Shown in pieces: positions 25,301 to 32,340 of a stretch of 64,000 bases of DNA (within the stretch, counting starts at the first letter, position 1; every line of letters begins with the position of its first letter). Where the stretch lies: assembly GCA_032622095.1 (NCBI GenBank), contig CP136069.1, positions 201,422,690-201,486,689 on the forward strand, read 5' to 3'. The DNA comes from Siphonodentalium dalli. Lineage: Eukaryota; Mollusca; Scaphopoda; Gadilida; Siphonodentaliidae. Under the pieces are notes generated by a model. It saw only the letters and a program-made list of their open reading frames with translations, was not told the origin of the DNA and searched no databases. A program made the position numbers and the translations under genes.

Positions 25301-28300
25301 TGTGTGCAACCGATTTCGGTAAACTTTTGTGCAACCGATTTCGGTAAACGTTTGTGCAAGCGAATGCGTTAATCAGTAACCAGTTTGAGCCTGCATGGTT
25401 ATGGATGCATATACATTGAACAGTGAACCAGCTTATTTTAGAGCTGTTCGTTCATCAACATTTCCCGGATAGTTTCATTGTTCATTCTGCACCATAATTC
25501 CATGACATGTTGCTGCTAAACTTGTTCACAGTATTATTTGAATGGATCTGGTCACCCGGTACATACTAACCACATTTTGTATTATTTTGGAACTAATTAT
25601 ACAAACCACAGAAGCACATATTATGCAGTATTTGCAACAAAAAACATCAGAATGTATTCACGGCTGTGTACAACCAGTTACAACAAAAATAATAATAATA
25701 ACAACAACAACAACAACAATTTTTTTTGACTTTGTTCCGATGAAAGATTGTTGAAAACTGCATGGGACATATAATATAGCTAGGACAATATCAAATTGCG
25801 TATACAGCGCCCCTCCGCCAGTACCGCGTGATTAGCCAGGGAAATAACTATGTTAAGTAGATTAGACATATGCACACCAATTCGGAATGCCATATTCTTA
25901 TTGAAAGTTTAACACAATAATCATTGTTCAATATTCAATATCAAACAATATAGTGCCTTCCATGTGGTAATTCTTGTACCAATTGTTTTATGTCCTGATG
26001 TGTCGACTGGGGAGGTATGGTGTGAAAGGTAGGCGTGGTACCTGGACATGATGACTGTTCGCATAGCACCTCCTCTGAACCCGAATCTGGGCAATCTTTC
26101 CCGCCGAATGCCGGGGCCGGTTGTGTACACGTTCTGCTCCGTCGCTGCTTCCCCAATCCACACGTTATACTACAGCCACCATCACTCCAGCCAGACCAAC
26201 CTCCGTCAACTGTAAATTAACATTAACGTGTCGCTCGATAAACGTATAATTGTAATTCGACTTTGATATGTCGGGATCTGGGAACATTAGGGTCACTGTA
26301 CAGATGTGGCTCGTGTCAGTATTGTGTTGTAGGTCATCGTTATCCTACAGGGAGCCCCATATATGTAACAGCTAGTAGTCTGCCCACGTCTGTTTGAGGC
26401 TCCCTAAGGGTAGTAGTCATTATCAAATCAAATCCACTATAAACCAATGGATCATCCTAGTAATTCCATCGAGAAGATAGAGCACGTAACATTTACTTAC
26501 TATAATATGCGCCAGGTATGCTGAAATGGGAGGGTCGAATACGTGTATTACATATTCATATATATGCGAATGTGTGCATAGGGGTATAACTATATCATGT
26601 AGTTGGTGCTTATCTGTGCAGCTTGGTTTGATCGAACATATTGAGATAACTCTATCGTATAGGTTGTGCTTATCTGTGCAGCTTTGTTTGATCGAACATA
26701 TTGAGATAACTCTATAGTGCAGTTTTAACTCACCTGGGCAGCTTTGTTTCCAGCAAGTCGCCGTCTGCATCGATTTTCCGTCGCATCGTTCGCCCCCGTT
26801 ATTTGGTGGTGGGTTGGTGCAGGACCGCGTGCGCACAAAGTAACCTTGTCCACACGTCACAAGGCATTCGGTTTCCTCCCAGTAAGACCACCTTCCATCG
26901 ACTGCATACAAATAGAAGGAGTGGTAATAAAACACCCGATGATCCGTTATATGGTATATAGTAAGAAATATGTTATGGTGATTTTTAAATATACATTGTA
27001 TGAAGGTATACATGTACACATTGGCCAACAAAAACGAGGAAGCCTCTTCTCGCAATATACTAACACTTCTGTAACCAAATTTATCGTAACATTTGAATAG
27101 AAAAGGAAACCACACATGACACATCCTCATCAACATATGCTATCAAGTTAGCAGTTAATCACAGGATTGCTCTATATATGATATGAATTAAGCAATAAAC
27201 TACGTATACACAAATTACTTATTTTATGGTGTCAACATCAGGATGAGCAATGGGGGGGGGGGGGCACAGTATCCTAGGTCCGCAAACAATGTATCCTGCC
27301 TTGTTCACCGGGAGCTTATAATTATTCTGCTAATGATGAACAGACAGTCTGCCGTCAGAGCAGTTTTAGCCATTCGAAATAAAGAATATAGTTTAAAGGT
27401 ACTCAATGCGATCAGACCCTCCTACATTACTATTTCTTTGGCTTCGGTGTAAAATATCCACTTGATTTTAGAGTTATCCGTCTTCATCCGAATCTTCGTC
27501 CGTTTGACCACGTGCTTCTGGTCCACAAATAATACCAATAGCAACTTAAAAAATCGATAGCTAATCACCACGAGCTTTGATGGGTGGGTTCCTCGACTCG
27601 AATCAAATATGTTTACCCCCGAAGCCAAAGAAATTGTAATTTAGGAGCGTCTGATCGGATTGAGTACCTTCAAAGAAAAACGAGAGAACCCTGAATATCA
27701 GGACATATTATTATACATTCAGTATTCTTACAAAAAGTTATATTTTATTTATGCCAAAATGTTCCGTAGTTTTACAGAATATTTGTATTTGTCACTTTAA
27801 ATAATAATATAATGATTGTGTTATTAAATATTTGTTAAACGTATAATGTGATATTTCGAGGCATCGTTGTTATATGATATTTAGTTCAAACACGAGTCGT
27901 GGACCAAACGCTCTTCATATGATTTTGTTTACATCATGGGGTTCATTTACAAACCATGAAAGCCAAACCATTGGAAATATTTATTCCATTCACAATCGTG
28001 ACGAGGTTATTTAGTTTATATAAAATTCGGCTGTCACGTTCTCTGTGTAATACAAACATACTGTACAACAGCTCGATACGAGATGTATGGGGGCCGCGCC
28101 CCATATCGGTGATAGACAGTTTGAATGTATAAACATACTCAGGATAAGCGCATACGATAGACGTGCATCGTCCCAGACATTAAGGTTAATTTAAAGGGTT
28201 ACTGAGCGCTATTTTCAATAAATTCCCGGTGCTAACAACGGTCTAATATCGATAATATATAGAACACTAAGTAATTTGAGTCGAAGATGTATTCTGTAAA

Positions 28301-31300
28301 CGTTCAGGTTAATAGGTTATCTTAAAATTAAAGTTAGTAATTTGATATAAATTAAATTTTGGCTGGAGTCATAAATTGAACTACGAATTTCCGTGTACAA
28401 GACGTAATCAAAATAATCAACGGATAGTGGCTTGGGCAAAGCGTTGCACACATGATCATGCAACAAATTATGTTGATACGGGGCGTAAACTCAAGCCTTT
28501 CAATGAATAGTGACTATACAACGACGTAATGGGTATATGGGACTAGTATGCATATAATATAACATTTCTTTGATACATTTGCTTGAAAACTGTCAAAAAA
28601 TTACTCGACAACGACAATTGGTATTTTCGCATTCCGGCTAATCTTCCATCCGTAACATTACTTCGTAATCAAAAGAATTTCAAATAATTGAAATCTGGTT
28701 ACCTTATTCTACAACTCAGAGACTAAAGAAACCAACAACAACATTTGGGTACAGTATCCCTTTAACTTTCGTCACATTAAAATCAACGAATTATATAATT
28801 AAGAAATAACTCTTGTTTCGATTAAGGTTATACTGTTATACATGACAAGTTTGAAGGTAAATTCTATAACACGCGTAGCGCAGTTATAGAAAATGTATCG
28901 TCAAACTTTTCGGTTATAACTCATAACCTTAATCGAAAAAACGAGTTATTTCTTGTAAGTTAACCTATCATTTCACAAGAGAACCAACAAAAGTAGATGT
29001 TGGAAGTATAACGAGCGTACAATATTGATACTATTTCCGATGAAAATGACACGTGAAATTGAAAGAGACATCTGTCACTCAAAACGTGTGCTTATTGATC
29101 GATCACGTCGCGTCGGCATTCAGCGTTTTGACTTGCTTGGCGTAACTGATCACGCATCGAGTGGCACCGGACAGCTGCACATGTGATTGCTATTCGACCG
29201 CGGTGACACAAACCCTTGTTAGTTTTAATTTACGAATTTCATTTCTTTACATGTGTGCTGAATATTAGCATCTAGTACGGTTATTGTCAATCAGTCATAC
29301 CGGAAGGAATTCTGATGCAGCCCCGCAATTTCATGTTAAATCGTAGGAAGTATCGAACAGTTTCCATGTACATATTTGTTTTTATGTGTAACCAATATAG
29401 GTGAGTGGGTGTCGGACCAGATAACACGAGTTCCAGGGTAAGCAACACCAAACCTAGCACACTAGAATGACAGAAACCAAGTCAGAGTAATGCACTGGCA
29501 GGTTGACCAAGGCCTTTTTGTTAGTCAACAGAGGTTTTAGTAAGAAAGAAAAATGGCTTAAACATATTCGTCATTTTACCCACATAATATTGGCAGTACA
29601 AAAATGTAATGGATTTCAAGGACAAGAGGAGAGTGTCGGCAAAGTATTTGAAACAGGGGGAATATATTATGTTCAGTGTCCCAATCACGTGCAGACACTG
29701 TGTTCCTCGTGTTCTTGCCAAAAAAGTTTGAGTAGGAGAGCAAGATCTCGGAGCTGCTGAAAGAATTTTGAAAAGAATTTTGAATGTACTGATCGAAAGA
29801 GATTAATTAAAATCAAAAGCCCTAAAAATTTGTAATTTAAGGAAAAGGTAAAACTTTATAATAACGAATAGATTTGAAGCCAGTATATGACAGTGCTGAA
29901 TATAGTACGGTTATTGTCAATCAGTCATATCCGAAGGAATTCTGATGCAGCCCCGCAATTTCATGTTAAATCGTAGGAAGTATCGAACAGTTTCCTTGTA
30001 CATATTTGTTTTTATGTGTAACCAATATAGGTGAGTGGGTGTCGGACCAGATAACACGAGTTCCAGGGTAAGCAACACCAAACCTAGCACACTAGAATGA
30101 CAGAAACCAAGTCAGAGTAATGCACTGGCAGGTTGACCAAGGCCTTTTTGTTAGTCAACAGAGGTTTTAGTAAGAAAGAAAAATGGCTTAAACATATTCG
30201 TCATTTTACCCACATAATATTGGCAGTACAAAAATGTAATGGATTTCAAGGACAAGAGGAGAGTGTCGGCAAAGTATTTGAAACAGGGGGAATATATTAT
30301 GTTCAGTGTCCCAATCACGTGCAGACACTGTGTTCTTGCCAAAAAAGTTTGAGTAGGAGAGCAAGATCTCGGAGCTGCTGAAAGAATTTTGAAAAGAATT
30401 TTGAATGTACTGATCGAAAGAGATTAATTAAAATCAAAAGCCCTAAAAATTTGTAATTTAAGGAAAAGGTAAAACTTTATAATAACGAATAGATTTGAAG
30501 CCAGTATATGACAGTGCTGAATATAGTACGGTTATTGTCAATCAGTCATATCCGAAGGAATTCTGATGCAGCACCGAAATTCCATGTTACATGGTAGGAA
30601 GTATCGTACAGTTTCCATGTAAATATTTTTGGCGCGCGGTATATATACGCGTGGACACTCGAGGTTGCTGTCATTTCTGTAGCGGGAGAGTAATCAAGAA
30701 ATATAGGTTATCGAGAAATAACATAAATGGCAAAGTGTGTGGCAGCTAATTGTGTTACAGTATTCCGTTTGGCAGCTTATGATTAAATTGTAATATAATG
30801 TGATTGGACCAAAACCACAACACGTCCCGTTTTCTCTCGCAAATTTGTTCATAACAATAACAGAAATGAATATCAAGTTATAGCATATCTCATATAAATC
30901 ATTAATATATATTAGCATTAGGTTGTAAATTTTATAATTAATTCAAATCCCGTACATGCCTTGATACCTTAATGTAAACACTAAAACAGCAAAAAAAAAA
31001 CCCTCTAATCATATAGTGTCAAACAGTGTGTGTACGTACTTATATTATAGGGTTAGTGTGAAAAAAAGGCCCCGGATTTGCCATTTACGAGAATGCTCCA
31101 TGCTAAGACTTAAACATATACTAAACAGAATACTTTTCTCTTTAAGAATAGAATTCTTACACATTTTCTTTCTCAGAGTATACAGAATATGAACAAAATA
31201 TGTTTGAAGTCATAATAATCTACCTGGCTGTTCCTTGCACTCCGAACATACGAGATATGCCGTAAGATCCCCGTGTTCCACCAGGATATGACGTTGGGAT

Positions 31301-31503
31301 ATGTCCGTGTCGCATGTCTGGTCTTCCGTTGATTTGTGGGATTTCTGGGATGTTGAGTTTTCTGTCGATGTCACATTAAACGACGAATCGTTCATCGGGT
31401 AGCTATGAGAGCTCGCTTTGTTCGTTTGTACAACACGATCTTCTTGGGCCAATCCACTATCCATCGCGAAGATGGATGTCACTATCAACAATTGCACCAG
31501 CAT
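3734..31503 (-). CDS. Multi-exon secreted protein: signal peptide, six TSP1 repeats, C-type lectin-like domain
   Basis: Gene model assembled by eye from nine minus-strand exons, listed separately: 1665 bp, 554 residues plus stop. Layout: signal peptide about 1-20; Ser/Thr/Asn-rich linker with three N-glycosylation sequons and three cysteines to residue 93; TSP1 repeats at about 94-149, 150-205, 206-263, 264-319, 320-375 and 376-429; one C-type lectin-like domain at about 430-554, ending ICEIMSG. All eight introns are phase 1, the usual class for shuffled extracellular domains, and the total length is a multiple of three. Known of the families: TSP1 repeats bind glycosaminoglycans and matrix proteins, and lectin domains bind sugars or proteins. 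An extracellular recognition or matrix role is inferred. Each exon is strongly supported. The weak link is joining the TSP1 and lectin halves across a 13.7 kb intron full of transposons; they could be two genes. I recognise no named orthologue. Confidence 0.65.
4660..4790. repeat. 37-bp tandem repeat, ~3 copies
   Basis: The unit caaccaatctctggcat followed by gctgtccaatccattatgat recurs three times with a few substitutions. Confidence 0.8.
4850..4978. mobile_element. Foldback (hairpin) element, ~57 bp arms
   Basis: Arms 4850-4906 and 4921-4978 are inverted copies (for example atacgccgatatagtgcata against its complement) around a 14-bp loop gacgcgaagcggag. Mismatches are few. No coding capacity. 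It resembles other foldbacks in this window in shape, not in sequence. Confidence 0.8.
5355..5735. repeat. 60-bp satellite, ~6.3 copies
   Basis: The unit has exact 60-bp periodicity, built on cagcgtgtttagtcatgta and cctacacattgtataac. Copies differ at a handful of sites. Because 60 is divisible by three, a minus-strand frame stays open through it (98 codons); this is a by-product of the period, not a gene. It lies in the intron between the two lectin exons. Confidence 0.95.
5876..6046 (-). CDS. Exon 8: N-terminal half of C-type lectin-like domain
   Basis: Acceptor cgttgtgttacag, donor A|GTAAGTATAG; 171 bp, phase 1 in and out. It encodes residues about 430-486: CVGNNMVWLSGSGTCVYISV, then RNAIVTCHQMCGKLIRV, then MLQELDGHLL. 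This follows the C-type lectin pattern of the long form: N-terminal Cys, W, C(V)Y, A..TC, G-K-L-I, then the second helix. The usual glycine before GKL is replaced by an extra cysteine (QMCGKL). The split last codon A|CC gives Thr and reads straight into the YWIDG strand of the terminal exon, which confirms the pairing of these two exons. Confidence 0.9.
6047..8059. other. Intronic, no gene recognised
   Basis: The lectin-side end of the 13.7 kb intron. It is AT-rich and has short direct repeats (atcacagtggtcacac at about 6255-6290; gaaatacaggtgcataa at about 6770-6820). The small frames at 6610-6819 and 7858-8040 show no domain or splice support. Confidence 0.4.
8190..8970. repeat. GGTCA-rich internal boxes of the Helitron units
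   Basis: Several copies of gaaggtcaaggtcaggtc and its inverse tgaccttgacctt (near 8203, 8459, 8761, 8875) occur with cacgatttgacccgtcc. They form AGGTCA-AGGTCA direct repeats and TCAAGGTCA, which match nuclear-receptor half-site consensus in sequence. Any binding is untested. Confidence 0.7.
9440..9900. repeat. Internally triplicated ~122 bp block (Helitron interior), duplicated at 13200-13640
   Basis: The block agctccacccgtttccgaga..tctgcgcatgcg..gggctcg..aaaatttgtacccgg recurs about three times here and again at 13130-13440 and 13830-13980. The GC-rich block keeps frames open on both strands (for example 9438-9797 and 13146-13541), which is why long frames appear. No protein domain is visible. 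Confidence 0.8.
10075..10210. repeat. AT-rich low-complexity tract (T/A homopolymers)
   Basis: Runs of tttaatttaattt and tttttattttttta. Similar tracts lie at 11230-11365, 12415-12600 and 15165-15360, each following the conserved 3' hairpin end of a Helitron unit. Confidence 0.85.
16545..19529. mobile_element. ~3 kb element with ~450 bp inverted terminal repeats
   Basis: The left end CACAGTGGATCAACGGACAC (16545) is mirrored at 19529, where the inverse reads CACTGTGGATCAACGG. Inverted similarity runs from 16545 to about 17000 and from 19529 back to about 19070. It is near-identical in the outer 120 bp (gtcgtagagttcgaggcg, gtttgcagacac) and more diverged inside (cacaaatgcatatattgagt, gcgcctgtcctcc). 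The interior (17040-19020) has only short frames. One at 18271-18522 follows an acceptor-like tttcattttcag and contains DEAIWSMFDKLQKFEKL, which I do not recognise. No clear target duplication. It could be a DNA transposon with long TIRs, a Polinton-like remnant or an inverted duplication. Confidence 0.65.
19720..19881 (-). CDS. Exon 7: sixth TSP1 repeat, lacking its last cysteine
   Basis: 162 bp, phase 1 in and out. Acceptor ends ..taatttcag, donor GCAG|GTAATTCTTG. It encodes VNGSWSWWTTSACSVSCGQG to CGNAAG. The other repeats end in NAPCPG or similar with a sixth cysteine. Here 6 bp are missing relative to the next exon upstream (GCGCCGTGTCCAG against GCTGCAG), removing Pro-Cys and leaving five cysteines. 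WSWW (C-mannosylation type) and CSVSCG (O-fucose type) motifs are intact. Either the unpaired cysteine is tolerated or this repeat is decaying. Confidence 0.88.
19882..21562 (-). other. Intron within the duplicated TSP1 block
   Basis: Shares blocks with the next introns upstream: caagagac near 19965, tttaaccaaatcagcaaaaa (19996), a ttcaa[ag]ctt box and tcccggaaaacattcaaa-like wording near 20157. The block around 20345-20460 (gggttta, ttaccattcaatcggaaacga, tctggtcaccaggtacata) has relatives at 23950 and 25545. Also contains the foldback at 20468-20645. Confidence 0.7.
20468..20645. mobile_element. Foldback element, ~87 bp arms with almost no loop
   Basis: The arms meet at about 20554-20556 (gcgaggcgacctt|ggtcgccgag). 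Paired stretches include ctagttttcgtggccatatagcgac with gtcgctatgtggtcat-gaaaactag, and atacacaatgtgtttgt with acaaacacattgtgtat. A near-perfect cruciform-capable palindrome lying within an intron of the TSP1/lectin gene. Confidence 0.85.
21563..21730 (-). CDS. Exon 6: fifth TSP1 repeat
   Basis: 168 bp, phase 1 in and out; acceptor ..aattccag, donor CCAG|GTAATTATCG. It encodes VNGSWSGWTPSACSVSCGQG, then TRTCSNPVPQHGGHDCQG, ending DCGNAPCPG. Six cysteines, WSGW and CSVSCG motifs are present. It is very close to exons 5 and 7, indicating recent tandem duplication. Confidence 0.93.
22287..22366. repeat. (CT)n microsatellite, ~40 units
   Basis: Uninterrupted CT dinucleotides for about 80 bp, preceded by (CTAT)n. 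The Ser/Leu open frames across it come from the repeat. Confidence 0.97.
22550..22990 (-). pseudogene. Decayed LINE reverse-transcriptase C-terminal (zinc-knuckle) fragment
   Basis: On the minus strand the pieces NLWRICQLYPEENFFYLM and ARIIAHTAYEDAGACRLC in one frame continue in another as EHIILHCNSLSALRNEIW. Together they follow the C-x2-C ... H-x4-C tail of non-LTR retrotransposon polymerases (C-L-C ... EH-ILHC). At least one frameshift separates them. There is no reverse-transcriptase core, so it is an old 5'-truncated copy within an intron of the TSP1/lectin gene. Confidence 0.6.
23371..23538 (-). CDS. Exon 5: fourth TSP1 repeat
   Basis: 168 bp, phase 1 in and out; acceptor ..aatttcag, donor CCAG|GTAATTCTCC. 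It encodes VDGSWSEWTHRVCSVNCGQG, then TCSNPAPQHGGHDCQGNHTE, ending DCWNAPCPG. All six cysteines are present. The O-fucosylation position of the C-x-x-S/T-C-G motif is Asn here (CSVNCG), unlike the sister repeats. Confidence 0.93.
24216..24568. mobile_element. 353-bp MITE with palindromic ends, relative of 57693-57921
   Basis: Starts CCCTGTGCCAATGCATTCTC and ends with its inverse (..GAATGCATTGACACAGGG). Each end is itself a ~70 bp palindrome (ttatatatgcgagtcgacc then the inverse arm ggtcgcctcgcatatataa). The element is therefore an inverted repeat of inverted repeats. It ends 52 bp from exon 4. The interior matches the 57.7 kb copy (aaattataaaattgttaaag) but is interrupted by the 24344-24437 insert. 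Confidence 0.85.
24344..24437. mobile_element. Small MITE nested in the 24216-24568 element; relative at 26336-26418
   Basis: Begins taccctacagggagccccac and ends ggggctctgtatgggtg, imperfect inverted termini. A second copy lies at about 26341-26415 (tcctacagggagccccatat ... gaggctccctaagggta). It is absent from the corresponding site of the 57.7 kb sister element, which supports insertion into the older MITE. Confidence 0.7.
24621..24794 (-). CDS. Exon 4: third TSP1 repeat
   Basis: 174 bp, phase 1 in and out; donor CCAG|GTAAGCACTTC. It encodes VDGSWSEWTYSHCYGSVSCG, then SCNNPTPKHGGRECHG, ending NCWNTPCPG. Six cysteines. Two extra residues lie between the first and second cysteine (C-YGSV-SC), so the standard O-fucose motif spacing is altered. 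More diverged than exons 5-7. Confidence 0.93.
24795..26041 (-). other. Intron, mostly unassigned
   Basis: Contains (AAT)n/(AAC)n at 25684-25722 and an ancient duplicate of the block that flanks exons 5 and 6: cgcccctccgccagtaccgcg at about 25808 and acacaccaattcgga at 25872. A triplicated tttgtgcaaccgatttcgg motif lies at 25300-25365. No exon was seen. Confidence 0.5.
26042..26209 (-). CDS. Exon 3: second TSP1 repeat
   Basis: 168 bp, phase 1 in and out; acceptor ttaatttacag, donor TCCAG|GTACCACGC. It encodes VDGGWSGWSDGGCSITCGLG, then TCTQPAPAFGGKDCPDSGSE, ending LCEQSSCPG. Six cysteines, WSGW-SDGG and CSITCG motifs, so C-mannosylation and O-fucosylation consensus sites are both present. 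Confidence 0.93.
26585..26733. repeat. ~60-bp repeats reaching into the exon 2 splice donor
   Basis: Two intronic copies of gtgcttatctgtgcagcttt followed by gtttgatcgaacatattgagataactctat precede a third partial copy. Its end coincides with the exon 2 boundary (aactcac|ctgggcagctttgttt). The repeat unit therefore contains a mutated copy of the exon's last ~16 bases and its junction. Confidence 0.7.
26734..26901 (-). CDS. Exon 2: first TSP1 repeat
   Basis: 168 bp, phase 1 in and out; acceptor ttctatttgtatgcag, donor CCCAG|GTGAGTTAAAA. It encodes VDGRWSYWEETECLVTCGQG, then RSCTNPPPNNGGERCDGKSM, ending TCWKQSCPG. Six cysteines; WSYW and CLVTCG motifs. The most diverged of the six repeats. Confidence 0.93.
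27395..27672. mobile_element. MITE with ~60 bp inverted repeats; half-copy at 39330-39460
   Basis: The left end aaaggtactcaatgcgatca and right end tgatcggattgagtacctt (27650-27670) are inverted. The similarity continues through ctatttctttggcttcgg and its inverse ccgaagccaaagaaat. A related right half at about 39345-39458 shares gagctttgatgggcgagttcc and ends ggattgagtacctttaa. Confidence 0.8.
28801..28955. mobile_element. Foldback element, ~70 bp arms
   Basis: The left arm aagaaataactcttgtttcg..attaaggttat is mirrored by ataaccttaatcgaaaaaac..gagttatttctt. The centre is attctataacacgcgtagcgcagttatag. A few mismatches; no coding. Confidence 0.8.
29273..30630. repeat. ~630-bp tandem duplication with a partial third copy
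   Basis: Copy 1 29273-29902 (630 bp), copy 2 29903-30523 (621 bp), and the first ~105 bp of a third copy to about 30630. The copies are nearly identical apart from a 9-bp indel (ttcctcgtg, near 29702) and few substitutions. Open frames of 85 and 82 codons begin at TTG, not ATG, and have no recognisable domain. Confidence 0.93.
30640..30647 (+). promoter_or_regulatory. Candidate TATA box
   Basis: TATATATA in a GC context (gcgcgcggTATATATAcgcg). It lies about 25-30 bp upstream of an initiator-like gctgtcatttct and 80 bp upstream of an ATG at 30727. Suggestive only. Confidence 0.35.
30727..30786 (+). pseudogene. Short THAP-like N-terminus, truncated
   Basis: ATG opens MAKCVAANCVTVFRLAAYD followed by TAA. 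The pattern M-x-K-C-V-A-x-N-C is typical of the start of THAP zinc-finger domains (C-x2-4-C), found in P-element-like transposases and host DNA-binding proteins. No continuation (conserved P, W, later C-x2-H) follows. It could be a decayed first exon of a THAP gene or transposon, or chance. Confidence 0.3.
31224..31503 (-). CDS. Exon 1: signal peptide and Ser/Thr/Asn-rich linker
   Basis: ATG at 31501-31503; 280 bp, ending phase 1 at CAGCCAG|GTAGATTATT. It starts MLVQLLIVTSIFAMDSGLAQ, a classical signal peptide with likely cleavage near GLA-QE. The linker has sequons NDSS, NVTS and NSTS and a Cys cluster near its end (LVCSECKEQ). The bases just before ATG (ctctaaatttttatttcaag) look like a splice acceptor, so the exon may start at the ATG with a 5' UTR exon further upstream. 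The first base of the next codon (G) joins the TC of exon 2 to make Val. Confidence 0.85.
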
Positions 31504-32060
31504 CTTGAAATAAAAATTTAGAGAAAATCGGTCAGAATGAAATTACACCGCGATGAAAGTTTGAAAGTATCGACGATATTGCAAGGATATCACGATGAAT
31601 CAGCTCAGTCAGCAATGACACAGCGATGATAGTCTGAGTCGTGATAATATATGCACCAATAATACCACGACGCATCAGTCAAACCGCTATGATACCGAGA
31701 AGACAGTTATAGCGCCCGCTCTCCCGCGGCGAAGCCGCGGAAGCGAAGCGACCCAGGGCATACGTATGCGAATATGAGATATATACTAATCGACTTTTTC
31801 AGCCCACTCTAAAAGTAGATTAAATTACCAAAAGTAGAATAATTTATTCATAATTCAAAGGTCAGCGGAGTCCAAAAATGATTGTTGGCGACGGCCGCCA
31901 TTTTGTATTGATTAATGCCACCTCGAAATGTACAATTGGGCAAAATGCTCCAGGGCAAAAATAAAAAACTTTGATCTAGCAACTGTTAGATATACTTCAT
32001 CATATGTAAGAACATCATGCTCCTAAAGCCAAATATAATTTCAAAAAGTGAATGTAAATT
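31504..32060. other. Upstream flank of the TSP1/lectin gene
   Basis: AT-rich, with a GC palindrome ccgcggcgaagccgcgg (31726-31742). No clear TATA box or initiator was found, and a 5' UTR exon could not be placed. Confidence 0.4.
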
Positions 32061-32340
32061 GAACAAAAGCTCTGGTTAACAAAAAAGTTAAATTGCATGA
32101 AAAAGTTTTGTTTACATATTTCATAAAATTATTAAAAATATTTACCCCCAAAGGGAAATCTTGCGACCTTGCTGGCCGTTTACATATTATCTTAAATTTT
32201 CTAAAGGTATTTCCGCCTATAAGATTGATGAAATATTCTCAAAGTTCAAGGCCGACAAACGGAAACTTTAAGTTCCGATTGAAAGATCGCAGAGTCATTT
32301 TAAGATTGCTTATTGGGAAACCAGTAAAGGCGTCATGACA
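32060..32340. repeat. Old dispersed repeat, relative of 34985-35285
   Basis: The pattern aaaaagttttgtttacatat, tttcataaaattattaaa, ..agattgatgaaatattctca aligns with aaaagttttgtctacatat, tttcattcaattattaaa, ..acattgatggaggattgtca at 35015 onward. Both copies carry a same-phase frame of ~80 codons that share YFI-LLK-F and QSS--TN-N-.F at matching positions. Identity looks low (~60%), and I do not recognise a domain. Confidence 0.55.

Larger units (their letters stand above)
26902..31223 (-). other. First long intron of the TSP1/lectin gene
   Basis: 4.3 kb. It holds a poly-G run (27251-27264), a MITE (27395-27672), a foldback (28801-28955), a ~630 bp tandem duplication (29273-30630) and the plus-strand TATA/THAP-like piece. 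27680-28790 shows nothing recognisable. Confidence 0.6.

Noticed and set aside
29503-30381. Duplicated 85/82-codon frames
   Set aside because: They start at TTG, are not conserved beyond the DNA duplication, and show no domain.
31726-31742. Short GC palindrome ccgcggcgaagccgcgg upstream of exon 1
   Set aside because: Noted as a possible regulatory hairpin, but too short and without further context to call.
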